Below, one piece after another: positions 36,230 to 45,290 of a stretch of DNA of 64,000 nt. The DNA comes from Yoonia sp. (GTDB lineage Bacteria; Pseudomonadota; Alphaproteobacteria; Rhodobacterales; Rhodobacteraceae). Where the stretch lies: positions 43,653 through 107,652 of the forward strand of contig JAGSGF010000004.1 of the NCBI GenBank assembly GCA_023955335.1, given 5' to 3'. Below the pieces are notes generated by a model. It ran no database searches. It was not told where the DNA came from and saw only the letters and a list, made by a program, of their open reading frames with translations. Position numbers and translations under genes: made by a program. Within the stretch, counting starts at the first letter, position 1, and each line of letters opens with the position of its first letter.

Positions 36230-37281
36230 GAAAAGTGCTGTATTTTTTGCATAAGTTGTTTTTTGGAGCGGGAATGGGCCTGTTTAGCAAGATTTCGATG
36301 TATGCAGAGATGAGACTATCAGCGCAAAATACCAGAAAATCTACGAACTGAGTGAAATTTTGCAATCAGACATATCTGGGTTTTGCTCCAATAGCTCGGT
36401 CTCACGTGTCTGCCGATCAGCATCGCTTTGGTCGGTTACATCCAGACAGACGGCAATTTCAATCATTCTTGCAGCGATAGGCTCAAAATTGACGCTGACC
36501 TCAGGCAGTTTTCCAGGGAAGTACTTTCTTGCCGTCAGCACCAGATTGGTCGCGTATTAATAGGCCACACGAATGCTGCATAAATTTAGATCCCCCGGAT
36601 TAACCCCCCGCGTGTGCAAAAAACCCGATAGCTGATTGGCGAATTCTTAGGGTACATATATTCTTCACCGTAACCAACAATGAAGACGTCATGACCATCC
36701 GCCATATACAGCGGGTCATGCTCCAACTTCATACGTTCACGCCTATAAGACGGAATGTATTCGACCAAATCAGTTGCAGGAACGCCGCTACGCAAAAACC
36801 GGACATCTTGATCCAATAGCAGCGGGTCATTGTCCAACAGCACTTTTAGCCACGGTGCATGCCTAAATTTGAACGACCGTGCATCATAGCCGAACGACTG
36901 CGTCAACTCTCCCACGAAGAACCACAGACACAACGCCGTCATGGTGTGGAAGTGCCGCAGCTTCATGTGGTGTTACGAATAGCAGGGTAGCTAGTGTAGC
37001 GATAAAAAAAGCTGGTGCTTTGGCTGTAAGCTTAAGAGATGGCGCAGTATTTCTATGGGACATGATTTCTTTCACGCAACAACCTTTGAGTGAGTGATAC
37101 TGAAGTTCCTCAACAAACTAAACCTTCATGTTGCCCAATTCATGACCGTTCAGAAGATGACCGATTTTGGAACGCACTCATTGTTAGTGGATCGCCGTTG
37201 CAAGGCAGGCAATGCGCGCAATGGGTAACCTTTTTGAAATGGCTCTAGCGTCATTTGATATTCAGGCGTAAGCCGTCACAC
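36230..37281. other. AT-richer accessory gap with decayed coding pieces
   Basis: About 1.05 kb between priA and the MFS gene, visibly richer in A/T than the flanks. It holds the minus-strand fragments described separately and no intact gene that I can recognise. The last 200 bases before the MFS gene (37080-37281) show neither a clear promoter nor an open frame of note. Confidence 0.6.
36341..37060 (-). pseudogene. probable relic of a secreted hypothetical protein
   Basis: Three minus-strand pieces follow one another in different frames. From 37060 a signal-peptide-like start (MSHRNTAP..., hydrophobic core FFIATLATLLFV, then HEAAALPHH) is open to 36884. A second frame, 36966 to 36586, gives SFGYDARSFKFRHAPWLKVL and an EYIPSYRRERMKLEHDP stretch. 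A third, about 36559 to 36341, gives LVLTARKYFPGKLPEV. Joining them needs two frameshifts. Alternatively the middle piece is an intact 126-residue protein with its own weak signal peptide (TALCLWFFVG). No family is recognised. Confidence 0.35.
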
Positions 37282-38511
37282 ATGAAAATAGTTCGCTTAG
37301 AAGATGCCCAGTCGCTGCCGTTTTGGCGCCGCCCTATTGCCCTGCTGTTCATGATGGCGTTGGCGATGCCGATTGCGTTTAATACGTGGTCGGCGTTGCT
37401 CAATAACTTTGTGATTGAGGTCGCGGGGTTTGATGGGTCGGATATTGGTCTGCTGCATACTGTGCGCGAAATTCCGGGGTTTTTGGCCGTTGGTGTGATC
37501 GCGCTGATCATCTTTATCCGCGAGCAGGTGTTGGGGCTGGTGGCTTTGGTTATGCTTGGCACAGCCACGGCGATTACTGCGTTTTTCCCGAGTATGACCG
37601 GGATTTTGACGCTGACCATGCTGTCGTCCATCGGGTTTCATTATTACGAGACGGTCAATCAATCCTTGCAATTGCAATGGATTGAAAAGGCCCGTGCGCC
37701 GCAGATGATTGGCTGGCTGATGGCCGCTGGGTCGGCTGTGACGTTTGTTGCCTATGTGCTGATCGTGATGACGTGGCAGGCGTTTGATCTGTCCTACGCC
37801 TTTGTTTATATGGTGTCGGGTGGCGCGACTGTCGCGATTGCGCTGTTTTGCCTGTTTGCCTACCCGCAGTTTGAATCCCCCAATCCGCAGCTCAAGACGT
37901 TCGTGCTGCGCCGCCGCTATTGGCTGTATTATGCGCTGCAGTTCATGGCGGGGGCACGCCGACAGATTTTTGTCGTGTTTGCAGGCTTCATGATGGTCGA
38001 GCGGTTCGGCTTTGACGTGCACGAGATCACGTCGCTGTATTTGCTGACGCTGCTGACCAATATTTTCGTCGCGCCGCTGATTGGCCGCATCGTTGGAATG
38101 TTTGGCGAAAGGCGTGCGTTGTTGTTTGAGTATGCTGGATTGGTGTTGGTGTTCTCGGCTTATGGCGGTGTGTACTTCTTTGGCTTAGGGGTTGCGATTG
38201 CGGCGACGTTGTATGTGATTGACCACATCTTCTTTGCCTTGGCGCTGGCGTTAAAGACGTATTTTCAGAAAATCGCTGATCCGCAGGATATTGCGCCGAC
38301 GGCGGCTGTCGCTTTTACCATCAATCATATTGCGGCGGTGTTCCTGCCGGTGTTGTTGGGCTTGTTGTGGTTGATTAACCCGGCGGCGGTGTTTGTGTTG
38401 GCCGCAGGGATGGCGTGTTTATCGTTTTCCCTCGCGCTGTTGATCCCCCGTCATCCGGCCAAGGGTCACGAGACCGTGTTTCAGATCCGCCTGTCGGTTG
38501 CGGCAGAGTAG
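37282..38511 (+). CDS. MFS family permease
   Basis: A 409-residue protein with about twelve helices (for example PIALLFMMALAMPIAFNTW, IGLLHTVREIPGFLAVGVIALII, and LYYALQFMAGARRQIFVVFAGFMMV). It looks like a major facilitator permease of a group often annotated only as MFS transporter; no substrate motif is visible. ATG 37282 is preferred over the TTG at 37255, which opens the frame. It stands alone; msrA follows in the same direction after 54 bases. Confidence 0.85.
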   Translation: MKIVRLEDAQSLPFWRRPIALLFMMALAMPIAFNTWSALLNNFVIEVAGFDGSDIGLLHTVREIPGFLAVGVIALIIFIREQVLGLVALVMLGTATAITAFFPSMTGILTLTMLSSIGFHYYETVNQSLQLQWIEKARAPQMIGWLMAAGSAVTFVAYVLIVMTWQAFDLSYAFVYMVSGGATVAIALFCLFAYPQFESPNPQLKTFVLRRRYWLYYALQFMAGARRQIFVVFAGFMMVERFGFDVHEITSLYLLTLLTNIFVAPLIGRIVGMFGERRALLFEYAGLVLVFSAYGGVYFFGLGVAIAATLYVIDHIFFALALALKTYFQKIADPQDIAPTAAVAFTINHIAAVFLPVLLGLLWLINPAAVFVLAAGMACLSFSLALLIPRHPAKGHETVFQIRLSVAAE

Positions 38512-38565
38512 CAATTCCTGCAAACCGCCCCATATTACACTGACACCCAGATAAAGGAGCTTTCC

Positions 38566-39213
38566 ATGCTGTCTATGTTCCGTTCAAAATCCGAGATGGT
38601 CCCTGCTGATGCAGCCCTTGTGGGCCGTGATGTGCCGGTGCCGACTTCGGACAACCACTTTGTACTGAATACGCCGTTGAAAGAGGTCCCTGCTGGTATG
38701 GAGGTCGCCATATTCGGGATGGGCTGTTTCTGGGGCGTGGAGCGTATATTCTGGCAATTGGACGGCGTGTTTAGCACGTCCGTTGGCTATACTGCCGGGT
38801 ACACCCCGAATGCCACCTATGAAGAGGTGTGTACCGGTAAGACGGGTCATAACGAAGTGGTCCGTGTTGTGTTTAACCCGGCCAAGATTTCGTATGACCA
38901 GTTGTTGCAGGTATTTTGGGAAGGTCACGATCCGACCACGGGCATGCGTCAGGGCAATGATGTTGGCACACAGTACCGATCGGGGATTTACACCACGACT
39001 GACGCCCAAGTGGTTGCGGCTCAAGCAAGCAAGGCCGCCTTTGAGCCGCGCTTGTCCGAGGCAGATTATGGCACGATCACGACCGAGATTTTGCCTGCGC
39101 CTGAATATTATTTCGCCGAAGGGTATCATCAGCAATATCTGGCCAAAAACCCCAATGGATATTGCGGGATCGGTGGCACTGGCGTGACCTGTCCGATTGG
39201 CACAAACGTCTAA
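38566..39213 (+). CDS. msrA: peptide-methionine (S)-S-oxide reductase
   Basis: A 215-residue MsrA that repairs oxidised methionine. The active site is GMGCFWG (about residues 50-56), followed by [25 protein letters not shown], and EVV and YQ motifs. Resolving cysteines are near the C-terminus ([13 protein letters not shown]). An N-terminal extension of about 45 residues is present, as in E. coli MsrA. AAAGGAG precedes the ATG. Confidence 0.96.
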   Translation: MLSMFRSKSEMVPADAALVGRDVPVPTSDNHFVLNTPLKEVPAGMEVAIFGMGCFWGVERIFWQLDGVFSTSVGYTAGYTPNATYEEVCTGKTGHNEVVRVVFNPAKISYDQLLQVFWEGHDPTTGMRQGNDVGTQYRSGIYTTTDAQVVAAQASKAAFEPRLSEADYGTITTEILPAPEYYFAEGYHQQYLAKNPNGYCGIGGTGVTCPIGTNV

Positions 39214-39231
39214 GACCAATTGACCATTGCG

Positions 39232-39279
39232 GGGCGATTGCCTAGGCCACGGGGAACCCCACCTATAAGGCAATCGCCC
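39232..39279 (+). promoter_or_regulatory. hairpin covering the prmA ribosome-binding region
   Basis: GGGCGATTGCCT (39232-39243) and AGGCAATCGCCC (39268-39279) are a perfect 12-bp inverted repeat. A second small stem, GGGG-AA-CCCC (39251-39260), sits inside the loop. The 3' arm ends two bases before the prmA ATG (39282) and contains the only Shine-Dalgarno-like bases (AAGG). It could hide the ribosome site or end the msrA transcript; there is no T tract. Confidence 0.65.
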
Positions 39280-39281
39280 TC

Positions 39282-40154
39282 ATGCTTTCTTATTCCGCCC
39301 TGACAATCGCCCCGAACGAAGACGACGCTGCTGCCTTGTGTGAAGATCTTGAGGCGCTGATGCCGGAACCGACTGGCACAGGCATTTTCGAGATCGAAGA
39401 CGGCTCTGGCCTGTGGGAAGTGGGCGCGTATTTCACGGATGCCCCTGATGCGGCCGGGCTGGCGGTTCTGGCGATGTTGCATGGCGTCAAAGATTTCCTG
39501 ATTTCTGAAATTCCCGAGCAAGACTGGGTCAGCAAAGTGCGCCGCGAATTGGCCCCGGTCGAGGCTGGCCGGTTCTTTGTTTATGGCAGCCATGACGCAG
39601 ACAAAGTGCCAGATGATTGCGTCCCGTTGTTGATCGAGGCTGCGATGGCGTTTGGCACGGGCCACCACGGCACGACACTTGGCTGCTTGCGCGCGTTTGA
39701 TCGTCTTTTGGAAGACGGGTTCGCTGGCGACACGATTATTGACGTGGGTTGCGGCACCGCCGTTTTGGCAATGGCGGCGGCTGCGGTGTTGCCGGGTACG
39801 ATTTTGGCCAGTGACATTGATCCGGTTGCCGTGGACGTCGCCGAGGCGAATGTGAATGCCAACGGGTTGGCTGGACGCGTTGATTGCGTTGTGGCCGCTG
39901 GGTTTGATGCGCCAGCGCTCGAGGCGCATGGCCCTTATGATCTGGTGTTCGCGAATATCCTGAAAGGGCCATTGATCGGATTGGCGCCCGATATGGGCCG
40001 CGTCGTGAAATCAGGCGGATATGTGATTCTGTCGGGAATTTTGAACGAACAGGCCGACGATGTGATCGCCGTTTATTGCGCAAACGGGTTCAATCTATTG
40101 CATCGTGATAGCATTGTTGACTGGACGACGTTGACGCTAGATCACGTTTCCTGA
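39282..40154 (+). CDS. prmA: ribosomal protein L11 methyltransferase
   Basis: A 290-residue SAM-dependent methyltransferase that trimethylates ribosomal protein L11. The L11-binding N-terminal domain (about 1-115) is followed by the linker with AFGTGHHGTTLGCL and the SAM motif DVGCGTAVLAMAAA (about 152-165), the acidic DIDPVAVDVAEANV and FANILKGPLI. The ATG at 39282 is preceded by a stable hairpin, so initiation may be weak or regulated. Confidence 0.94.
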   Translation: MLSYSALTIAPNEDDAAALCEDLEALMPEPTGTGIFEIEDGSGLWEVGAYFTDAPDAAGLAVLAMLHGVKDFLISEIPEQDWVSKVRRELAPVEAGRFFVYGSHDADKVPDDCVPLLIEAAMAFGTGHHGTTLGCLRAFDRLLEDGFAGDTIIDVGCGTAVLAMAAAAVLPGTILASDIDPVAVDVAEANVNANGLAGRVDCVVAAGFDAPALEAHGPYDLVFANILKGPLIGLAPDMGRVVKSGGYVILSGILNEQADDVIAVYCANGFNLLHRDSIVDWTTLTLDHVS

Positions 40155-40259
40155 AAAATGCACCGTTTTAAGGGGTTTTGATCAGCGCGCCTTATTTCCG
40201 CCATATTCAGGCGCGATTTTGAACATGAAGCGTGGGGGCGCTTGTTTGGATTTACGATT

Positions 40260-40604
40260 ATGGCTCTTACTTATGTCCCATTTGACCGTCGCCTGAAACG
40301 TATTGTGCGACGCCATTACCGGCTGAAACTCGGCGCGAAGCGTAAAGTCACAAAGACTGGTCTTATCGTTGATGTTCCGCGGATTTATAACCCGAAATTT
40401 CCCTCCAGAGGGATTGCGGTGATGCTTGCCGCAGCGGTCCTGTTTAAAGGCTATATCTATGCCGACTTGGGGCAGGCTGATTATGCCAGCCGCGTCGCTG
40501 CATTATCAGGCCCTTCGATCGTGGAAAAAGCAGGCTCATGGGTCATGCAGCCTGAATCAGCAACCGTTTTCGTAGCAAGTTTTTTCAAAAAGCTCGGCGC
40601 TTAA
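40260..40604 (+). CDS. hypothetical protein with one membrane helix
   Basis: A 114-residue product from ATG 40260 (a TTG at 40242 is the alternative). The first 50 residues are very basic (RRLKRIVRRHYRLKLGAKRK), followed by a helix at about residues 55-72 (IAVMLAAAVLFKGYIYADL) and a C-terminal soluble part. It resembles small conserved proteins of roseobacters without known role. Followed by a strong terminator. Confidence 0.65.
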   Translation: MALTYVPFDRRLKRIVRRHYRLKLGAKRKVTKTGLIVDVPRIYNPKFPSRGIAVMLAAAVLFKGYIYADLGQADYASRVAALSGPSIVEKAGSWVMQPESATVFVASFFKKLGA

Positions 40605-40621
40605 AATCTAGCTGCGCGCAG

Positions 40622-40661
40622 AAAAAGGCCGCGACCCAATTGCTTGGGCGCGGCCTTTTTT
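40622..40661. terminator. bidirectional terminator
   Basis: AAAAAGGCCGCG-A-CCCAA pairs with TTGGG-CGCGGCCTTTTT around a TTGC loop, with a one-base bulge. A-run on the left and T-run on the right make it work for both the plus-strand hypothetical gene and the converging DUF1127 gene. Confidence 0.9.
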
Positions 40662-40683
40662 GTCTTTTGCTATCCTTGCCGGA

Positions 40684-40893
40684 TTAGCGTGCTTTGCGTG
40701 TCGCAATCAGGTCGATGTCCGCGAATGACAGGCCGATGTCTTCCAATTCGCGTGCGGACAACTTGCCCAAAGAGTTGCGTGTGATACGTGCATCGTTCCA
40801 AGCCGCAAATGAACCGAGTTTATTTGCAACAAAGTTTGTGATGCGCCCTGCAGAGAGGACAGCTTCGGGGCGGGTGGTGTCAAAAGCAGCCAT
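40684..40893 (-). CDS. DUF1127 domain protein
   Basis: A 69-residue protein whose C-terminal half is a DUF1127 (YjiS-like) domain: basic helix, then LGKLSARELEDIGLSFADID. Small DUF1127 proteins in alphaproteobacteria have been linked to phosphate and carbon responses or RNA binding. It is monocistronic and ends at the shared terminator. Confidence 0.88.
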   Translation of the reverse strand: MAAFDTTRPEAVLSAGRITNFVANKLGSFAAWNDARITRNSLGKLSARELEDIGLSFADIDLIATRKAR

Positions 40894-41211
40894 TTGCTTA
40901 TTCCTTAGGTTTGCCGCAGGTGCAGCGTTGATTTCATAATCCGCATCTAGTCCTGCCGTTTCATTCCCACCAGTGTTGTTTTTGCATGTCTCATATGCGT
41001 TTTTAGAATGCCTTGGAATTAACCATATAAACCCGCATACCCCTTGTTTTTATGGCTGATAAACGTCGCTTTTCCACGATGTTCAGGCGTAATTGACCCG
41101 TTGTGCGTATGCGGTATTTTTGCAACCCGCTATTCCTCGCTTGGTTTATGTTCGTGTTTTGTGCTAAAAATCCGACAACTGGATAATAAAAACAAAAATA
41201 TGGGGCTGCAG
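40894..41211. other. 318-base gap between DUF1127 and ruvC
   Basis: The gap holds the divergent promoters of the DUF1127 gene (minus) and ruvC (plus). A sigma-70-like pair is listed for ruvC. Several short frames cross it, but none looks like a gene. I see no RNA gene. Confidence 0.5.
41093..41120 (+). promoter_or_regulatory. candidate ruvC promoter
   Basis: TTGACC (41093-41098) and TATTTT (41115-41120) are 16 bases apart, 92 bases before the ruvC start. The match is moderate and the call is by sequence only. Confidence 0.35.
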
Positions 41212-41721
41212 ATGCGTGTTTTGGGAATCGATCCGGGGCTGCGGAATATGGGGTGGGGCGTGATCGATGTGACCGGTTCGCGCATTTCCCACGTTGCCAA
41301 TGGTGTCTGTACGTCATTGGGGACAGATGATTTGGGTGTCCGTCTTGCATCGCTGCATGCCCAGTTGACCCAAATTTTCACGACCTATCGCCCTGATACG
41401 GCTGCGGTCGAGCAAACGTTTGTCAACAAAGACGGCGCTGGTACCCTCAAGTTGGGTCAGGCCCGTGGCATCGCCATGCTTGTTCCCGCGCAGGCTGGTT
41501 TGTCGATTGGCGAATATTACCCCAATGCAATTAAAAAGGCGGTCGTGGGCGTTGGCCACGCTGATAAACGCCAGATTGATCATATGGTGCGCCTACAGTT
41601 GCCCGGTGTTAATTTGGCTGGCCCTGACGCTGCTGACGCGCTCGCCATTGCCATCTGTCACGCCCATCATTCCCAATCGGCGGGCAAGCTGTCTGCCGCA
41701 CTCGCAAAGGCATCAGCATGA
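41212..41721 (+). CDS. ruvC: crossover junction endodeoxyribonuclease RuvC
   Basis: A 169-residue Holliday junction resolvase. Catalytic acidic residues are visible: Asp in [13 protein letters not shown] (residue 6), Glu in AVEQTF (about 66) and Asp pair in [13 protein letters not shown] (about 140-143). I choose ATG 41212, which gives the family start [12 protein letters not shown] 41200 would add four residues. It overlaps ruvA by four bases. Confidence 0.95.
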   Translation: MRVLGIDPGLRNMGWGVIDVTGSRISHVANGVCTSLGTDDLGVRLASLHAQLTQIFTTYRPDTAAVEQTFVNKDGAGTLKLGQARGIAMLVPAQAGLSIGEYYPNAIKKAVVGVGHADKRQIDHMVRLQLPGVNLAGPDAADALAIAICHAHHSQSAGKLSAALAKASA

Positions 41722-42368
41722 TTGGTAAAATCGCAGGCATTTTGGAATATCGCAGCACCGATCACGTGCTGATTGATGTGCGTGGCATTGGCTATCTTGT
41801 CTATGTATCCAACCGCGTGATGGCGAGCCTGCCTGCGAACGGCGAGCCTGTCGCGCTTTATACCGACCTGCTGGTCCGCGAGGATAATTTGCAGCTGTTC
41901 GGGTTCACCACGTTGGTCGAAAAGGAATGGCACCGCTTGCTGATGTCCGTCCAAGGCATTGGCGCAAAGGCATCGCTGGCGATTTTGGGGGCGCTTGGTG
42001 CTGACGGTGTTAGTCGCGCGATTGCGCTTGGCGATTGGAATGCATTGGCCAAGGCCAAGGGTGTTGGTCCTAAAACAGCCCAGCGTGTTGCGATTGAACT
42101 GAAAGATAAGGCGCCGGGCGTTATGGCGATGGGCGGCACCGTTGCCGAGGCCATGGGCGATGACGTCATTGAGGCCGCGCCAAAGCGCCGTGCGCCTGCA
42201 CCCAAGGCGAACCCTGCGCAGTCCGAGACGTTGTCTGCGCTGGCCAATCTTGGCTACGCTCCCGGTGATGCGGCAGGTGCAGTGGCGCAAGCGGCAGGTG
42301 CCGATCCCGCTGCGGATACGTCCGCGCTGATCCGTGCGGCCTTGAAGCTGTTGGCCCCAAAGGGGTAG
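41718..42368 (+). CDS. ruvA: Holliday junction DNA helicase subunit RuvA
   Basis: A 216-residue protein that binds four-way junctions and loads RuvB. It shows the N-terminal OB domain ([31 protein letters not shown]), helix-hairpin-helix segments ([16 protein letters not shown] and [17 protein letters not shown]) and the C-terminal RuvB-binding domain ([11 protein letters not shown]). The acidic, alanine-proline-rich linker at about 140-165 is long, as is usual. Four-base overlap with ruvC. Confidence 0.96.
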   Translation: MIGKIAGILEYRSTDHVLIDVRGIGYLVYVSNRVMASLPANGEPVALYTDLLVREDNLQLFGFTTLVEKEWHRLLMSVQGIGAKASLAILGALGADGVSRAIALGDWNALAKAKGVGPKTAQRVAIELKDKAPGVMAMGGTVAEAMGDDVIEAAPKRRAPAPKANPAQSETLSALANLGYAPGDAAGAVAQAAGADPAADTSALIRAALKLLAPKG

Positions 42369-42377
42369 GGGTGATCT

Positions 42378-43400
42378 GTGACTGATGATGACCCCTCCTT
42401 GCGCCCAGAGCGCCAAGCCGAAGATGCTGACCGCGCATTGCGTCCGCAGACGCTTGACGAATTTATTGGTCAGCGTGAGGCCCGCGCAAACCTGAAGGTA
42501 TTTATTGAGTCCGCCAAAATTCGTGGCGAGGCGATGGATCATGCGTTGTTTCACGGCCCTCCCGGGTTGGGTAAAACCACGCTGGCGCAGATTATGGCGC
42601 GTGAATTGGGCGTGAATTTTCGCATGACGTCTGGCCCTGTGTTGGCCAAGGCGGGCGATTTGGCTGCGATCCTGACCAACCTAGAAGCCCGCGACGTGTT
42701 GTTTATCGACGAAATTCACCGCCTTAATCCGGCAGTAGAAGAAGTGTTGTATCCGGCGCTTGAAGATTTCGAGCTGGATTTGGTCATCGGTGAAGGGCCT
42801 GCTGCGCGGACTGTGCGGATTGAATTGCAGCCGTTTACGCTTGTTGGGGCCACGACCCGCATGGGGTTGCTGACGACGCCTTTGCGTGACCGGTTTGGCA
42901 TCCCGACGCGATTGGAATTCTACACCGAAGACGAGCTGCACGAGATTGTCACACGCGGTGCCCGATTGATGGGTGCACCTGCTGAAGATCTGGGTGCCCG
43001 CGAGATTGCAAAACGTGCCCGTGGCACCCCGCGGATCGCAGGTCGTTTGCTCCGCCGTGTCGTGGATTTTGCCGTCGTTGAAGGCAACGGCAAGGTCACC
43101 CGAGAGATCGCCGATAGTGCGCTGACCCGTTTGGGCGTGGATCATCTTGGGCTTGATAGTGCTGACCGTCGGTATTTACGGCTTGTGGCCGAAAGTTATG
43201 GTGGGGGGCCTGTTGGGATTGTAACCATGTCGGCGGCGCTGTCCGAAAGTCGCGATAGCCTGGAAGAGGTGATCGAGCCGTATTTGCTGCAAAAGGGCCT
43301 GATCCAGCGCACCCCGCGTGGCCGCATGTTGGCGCAGGCCGCGTGGACACATTTGGGCTTGGATGCGCCGCGCTCGAAAGCGGATTTATTTGATGATTGA
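42378..43400 (+). CDS. ruvB: Holliday junction branch migration ATPase RuvB
   Basis: A 340-residue AAA+ motor. Walker A is GPPGLGKTT (about residues 62-70), Walker [10 protein letters not shown], sensor 1 VGATTR, arginine-finger region ([14 protein letters not shown]) and the C-terminal winged helix. It starts with GTG. Nine bases separate it from ruvA, and its stop overlaps or abuts the next gene. Confidence 0.97.
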   Translation: MTDDDPSLRPERQAEDADRALRPQTLDEFIGQREARANLKVFIESAKIRGEAMDHALFHGPPGLGKTTLAQIMARELGVNFRMTSGPVLAKAGDLAAILTNLEARDVLFIDEIHRLNPAVEEVLYPALEDFELDLVIGEGPAARTVRIELQPFTLVGATTRMGLLTTPLRDRFGIPTRLEFYTEDELHEIVTRGARLMGAPAEDLGAREIAKRARGTPRIAGRLLRRVVDFAVVEGNGKVTREIADSALTRLGVDHLGLDSADRRYLRLVAESYGGGPVGIVTMSAALSESRDSLEEVIEPYLLQKGLIQRTPRGRMLAQAAWTHLGLDAPRSKADLFDD

Positions 43401-43407
43401 GAAGACG

Positions 43408-44016
43408 ATGAATGTTGAACCACTTTTTACCCGGTCCGACGGGACATATATTTTTGCGCGTTGGGGACGGCCAATTGTGCCAGTCGTCTTTGGTGTCGAT
43501 GAGCAGACTTTGTCGGTTTTTAAAGGAGCAATCGAGGCAGTCGTGACCGTCGCTGGCCATAAGATGGACGAGTTGGACATGGAGCTTGGTGCGAATCTGA
43601 TGTTCTTTTTCTGCAAAGACTGGGCAGAACTGGCAGAGGTCCCTCATCTGGATCAGATGATCCCTGAGATTGGCCCGTTGGTCGTGAAGTTGCAGGCCGG
43701 TGACGCAAATCAATACCGTCTTTTTAGGTTTGACGAGCAGGGAGCCATTCGCGCCTGTTTCGTGTTTCTGCTGATGGATGAGCATTTGGCGCAAGCGCCC
43801 TTGGACTTGTTGGCACTAATTCAGGCTGCGCAAGTGATCCTGCTTTGGTCAGACATGGCGTTTTATGATCAGCCACCTCTGACTTATGTCGACGGCGAGA
43901 CGGTTTTGCGCCCCGAAATTGCGGCAGTTATCCGCGCTGCATATGATCCGGTGATGCCCCGCGTTGCGCATGATGCAAGCCATGCATTGCGGCTGTCCGC
44001 GCGGATTACGCTATGA
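43408..44016 (+). CDS. conserved hypothetical protein between ruvB and ybgC
   Basis: A 202-residue protein from ATG 43408 (GAGAAG upstream); ATG 43393 inside the end of ruvB would add five residues. No known domain is recognised. It has no signal peptide or membrane helix, begins NVEPLFTRSDGTYIFARWGRPIVPVVFG and has a C-terminal DASHALRLSARI. It overlaps ybgC by four bases, so it is part of the ruv-tol transcript; a conserved but uncharacterised role is likely. Confidence 0.7.
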   Translation: MNVEPLFTRSDGTYIFARWGRPIVPVVFGVDEQTLSVFKGAIEAVVTVAGHKMDELDMELGANLMFFFCKDWAELAEVPHLDQMIPEIGPLVVKLQAGDANQYRLFRFDEQGAIRACFVFLLMDEHLAQAPLDLLALIQAAQVILLWSDMAFYDQPPLTYVDGETVLRPEIAAVIRAAYDPVMPRVAHDASHALRLSARITL

Positions 44017-44393
44017 CCCACCAGTTCCGCGTCCGTGTCTATTATGAAGACACCGATTTGGCGGGTGTTGTGTATTACGCCAACTATTTAAAGTTCATTG
44101 AACGTGGCCGCAGTGAATGGGTCCGCGAGATGGGTGTTGATCAGGTTGCCATGAAATCCGACGGCATTGTGTTTGCCGTGCGCCGCGTTGAAGCTGATTA
44201 TTTCATGCCCGCGATGTATGACGACGAGCTGATCATTGAGACGCGGGTGGAAAAACTGACGGGGGCGCGGTTGGTGGTCCGACAGGGCGTGATGCGCGGC
44301 GCGGACCTGTTGTTTGAGGCCCTTGTTACCATCGTCGCCATTGATCAAAGCGGCAAGCCTGCGCGCCTTCCAGCGAACATCCGCCCAACCTGA
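44013..44393 (+). CDS. ybgC: acyl-CoA thioesterase YbgC (Tol-Pal associated)
   Basis: A 126-residue hot-dog thioesterase. The active-site block is RVYYEDTDLAGVVYYANYLKFIERGRSEW, with the catalytic Asp in DTDLAG. It hydrolyses short-chain acyl-CoA or acyl-ACP and always leads the tol-pal operon. It overlaps the preceding hypothetical by four bases; tolQ follows after 109 bases. Confidence 0.95.
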   Translation: MTHQFRVRVYYEDTDLAGVVYYANYLKFIERGRSEWVREMGVDQVAMKSDGIVFAVRRVEADYFMPAMYDDELIIETRVEKLTGARLVVRQGVMRGADLLFEALVTIVAIDQSGKPARLPANIRPT

Positions 44394-44502
44394 CGCGGTT
44401 TTGTGATCAAGATCTGTGCAGTTGCGTTGGATTTATCGCGCGACCTTGTATATGTTGTAGGTAATCAGAGCCCAAACAGGGCCACAAAACCAGAGCAGGC
44501 AC

Positions 44503-45177
44503 ATGGAAGCAGCAACAGATTTCACGATGTGGGCGTTATTCGCCCGCGCGACAATTACCGTAAAACTCGTCATGATTATGTTGATGGCCGCATCCGTTTG
44601 GTGCTGGGCCGTGATTATCGACAAGATCAGGCAATACCGCCGCGCCCGCGCCGAAGCAGACGTTTTCGACAAATCTTTCTGGTCGGGAGAGCCGCTCGAT
44701 GTTCTGTTTGACCAGATCGGCACCAGCCCCACAGGCCAGAGCCAAAAGATTTTCGCCGCTGGCATGTTGGAATGGCGCAGGTCGCACCGCCAAGACGGTG
44801 GCTTGATCGCAGGCGCACAGGCCCGCATTGACCGGTCCATGGATGTTGCTATCGCCAAAGAGGTTGGTCGTCTGCAAAAGGGGTTGCCTGTCTTGGCGAC
44901 CGTTGGTTCGACTGCCCCGTTTGTGGGTCTGTTTGGCACCGTCTGGGGCATCATGAATGCCTTTATCGAGATTGCAGAGCAGCAGAATACCAATTTGGCA
45001 GTCGTTGCACCGGGTATTGCCGAGGCTTTGCTGGCCACGGGCTTAGGTCTGCTGGCCGCGATCCCTGCTGTTATTTTCTATAATAAATTATCGGCTGATA
45101 GTAACCACATTGTTGCAGGCTACGAGGCCTTCGCCGACGAGTTTGCCACCATCCTTAGCCGTCAGCTGGACAGTTAG
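44503..45177 (+). CDS. tolQ: Tol-Pal proton channel subunit TolQ
   Basis: A 224-residue inner-membrane protein of the MotA/TolQ/ExbB family with three helices (about residues 18-37, 130-150 and 165-190). Family landmarks are VLATVGSTAPFVGLFGTVWGIMNAF and APGIAEALLATGLGLLAAIPAVIFYN. With TolR it uses the proton gradient to drive TolA and outer-membrane constriction at division. It is separated from tolR by an unusual 112-base spacer containing a small open frame. Confidence 0.96.
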   Translation: MEAATDFTMWALFARATITVKLVMIMLMAASVWCWAVIIDKIRQYRRARAEADVFDKSFWSGEPLDVLFDQIGTSPTGQSQKIFAAGMLEWRRSHRQDGGLIAGAQARIDRSMDVAIAKEVGRLQKGLPVLATVGSTAPFVGLFGTVWGIMNAFIEIAEQQNTNLAVVAPGIAEALLATGLGLLAAIPAVIFYNKLSADSNHIVAGYEAFADEFATILSRQLDS

Positions 45178-45179
45178 TC

Positions 45180-45290
45180 ATGCGCCGCAAAATTGTAGCT
45201 CACACGCGCCCCGATCGTATTTGTTTTACAAACGCTGCCTCGTGCCGAGAGTGGCCTAACGACATTTATGCCAAGAGAGGCATGGCCTAA
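45180..45290 (+). CDS. 36-residue open frame bridging tolQ and tolR
   Basis: An ATG two bases after the tolQ stop opens a frame of 36 codons (starting MRRKIVAHTRP, ending YAKRGMA) whose TAA overlaps the tolR ATG by one base. The product has no known motif. The fit to both flanking genes would allow translational coupling across a gap that is usually very short in tol operons. It may also be chance. An inverted repeat ATGCC-AAGAGA-GGCAT lies at 45268-45283 within it. Confidence 0.3.
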   Translation: MRRKIVAHTRPDRICFTNAASCREWPNDIYAKRGMA

